IMG/VR virus record: IMGVR_UViG_3300020419_001285
Location: 1-46,362 of that record
DNA length: 46,362 bases
Direction: 5' to 3' (one strand)
DNA from: a virus
The notes under the pieces were generated by a model. The model saw nothing but the letters and a program-made list of their open reading frames with translations, ran no database searches and had not been told where the DNA came from. Shown here piece after piece: positions 46,147-46,362 of this stretch; within the stretch, counting starts at the first letter, position 1; every line of letters starts with the position of its first letter. A program made the translations under genes and the position numbers.

Positions 46147-46362
46147 TTAACCGATTGCAGGTGCTGTTAAAGCAACTGTTGTAGACTCAGCAGATGCTAG
46201 GTCTAATGGGAAGTTGTGTGCATTTCTTTCGTGCATTACTTCCATTCCCAAGTTTGCTCTGTTAAGAACGTCTCCCCAAGTTGGAACAATCTTACCGTTA
46301 GCATCTACAACTGATTGGTTGAAGTTGAAACCGTTAAGGTTGAATGCCATTGTACAGATACC
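46147..46362 (-). CDS. psbA: Photosystem II D1 protein, C-terminal part (cut by window edge)
   Basis: The open frame runs off the window at 46362; 71 codons are visible ([20 protein letters not shown] ... [38 protein letters not shown]). This is the conserved end of D1, with the manganese-cluster ligands in the M-E-V-M-H-E-R-N region and the C-terminal Ala of the mature chain (DLA), followed by a tail removed by the CtpA protease. Phage D1 replaces light-damaged host D1. The ATG visible at 46350 is internal, not the start. Confidence 0.98.
   Translation of the reverse strand, partial: GICTMAFNLNGFNFNQSVVDANGKIVPTWGDVLNRANLGMEVMHERNAHNFPLDLASAESTTVALTAPAIG

Noticed and set aside
46147-46362. 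Intron or break in psbA
   Set aside because: The visible 3' part is continuous; nothing can be said about the part outside the window.
1-46362. CRISPR arrays, insertion sequences and tRNA genes
   Set aside because: No regularly spaced repeats, transposase motifs, or convincing tRNA cloverleaf were seen; a tRNA scan could not be run.

Overview
This window is part of the genome of a T4-like cyanomyovirus, a contractile-tailed phage of marine Synechococcus or Prochlorococcus. Three groups of genes support this. The first is T4-type baseplate, head and DNA-binding genes (gp5, a gp27-like hub, gp26, gp54-like, gp4, gp48, gp53, gp32, gp33). The second is cyanobacterial photosynthesis genes: psbD, the 3' end of psbA, and a heme oxygenase. 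The third is promoters matching the T4 late element TATAAATA. The DNA is AT-rich and packed with genes. Most starts overlap the previous stop (ATGA or TAATG), and no stretch over about 100 bases lacks a gene or a recognisable signal.

Layout. Positions 1-10616 (minus strand) hold a small exported protein cut by the window edge, then the baseplate hub and tail-length block: two spike-like beta-repeat proteins, gp5, a His-rich protein, a gp27-like hub protein, two related tape-measure-like proteins, a 56-residue protein, gp26, a heme oxygenase with its own promoter, and a tail-tube-initiator-like protein. Positions 10645-13419 (plus strand) hold gp4, two small proteins, gp48 and gp53, behind three late promoters. 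Positions 13416-19336 (minus) hold replication and late-transcription genes (gp32, a small coiled protein, gp33, a RecB-like nuclease, PhoH), a 2OG-type oxygenase and many very small genes. Positions 19383-22455 (minus) hold a sugar-nucleotide epimerase, a conserved cyanophage protein, a membrane protein, a glutaredoxin and two more oxygenases. Positions 22406-27322 hold a 1638-residue tail protein with an intact subtilisin catalytic site.

The most unusual part is 27393-34263. It carries an apparently coherent heptose-type sugar module: an HldD-like epimerase on the plus strand, facing an overlapping minus-strand operon of a GT9 (heptosyltransferase-like) glycosyltransferase, a NodU/CmcH carbamoyltransferase, an Fe(II)/2OG oxygenase, separate HldE nucleotidyltransferase and HldE kinase genes, a small HAD phosphatase and a cupin. 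It lies between the giant protease-fibre gene and the tail fibre and adhesin genes. A plausible inference is that the phage makes and attaches a carbamoylated heptose-like sugar to its own fibres or to the host surface.

Positions 34347-40956 (minus) hold the fibre and adhesin genes: an assembly-chaperone-like protein, a protein that is 10% cysteine, a 1337-residue fibre with six short carbohydrate-binding-like repeats, and two small structural proteins. Positions 40991-44964 hold two more oxygenases, a PurC-like protein lacking its N-terminal part, and a run of tiny overlapping genes. Positions 45012-46362 hold psbD and the psbA 3' end. No tRNA genes, insertion sequences or CRISPR arrays were recognised.
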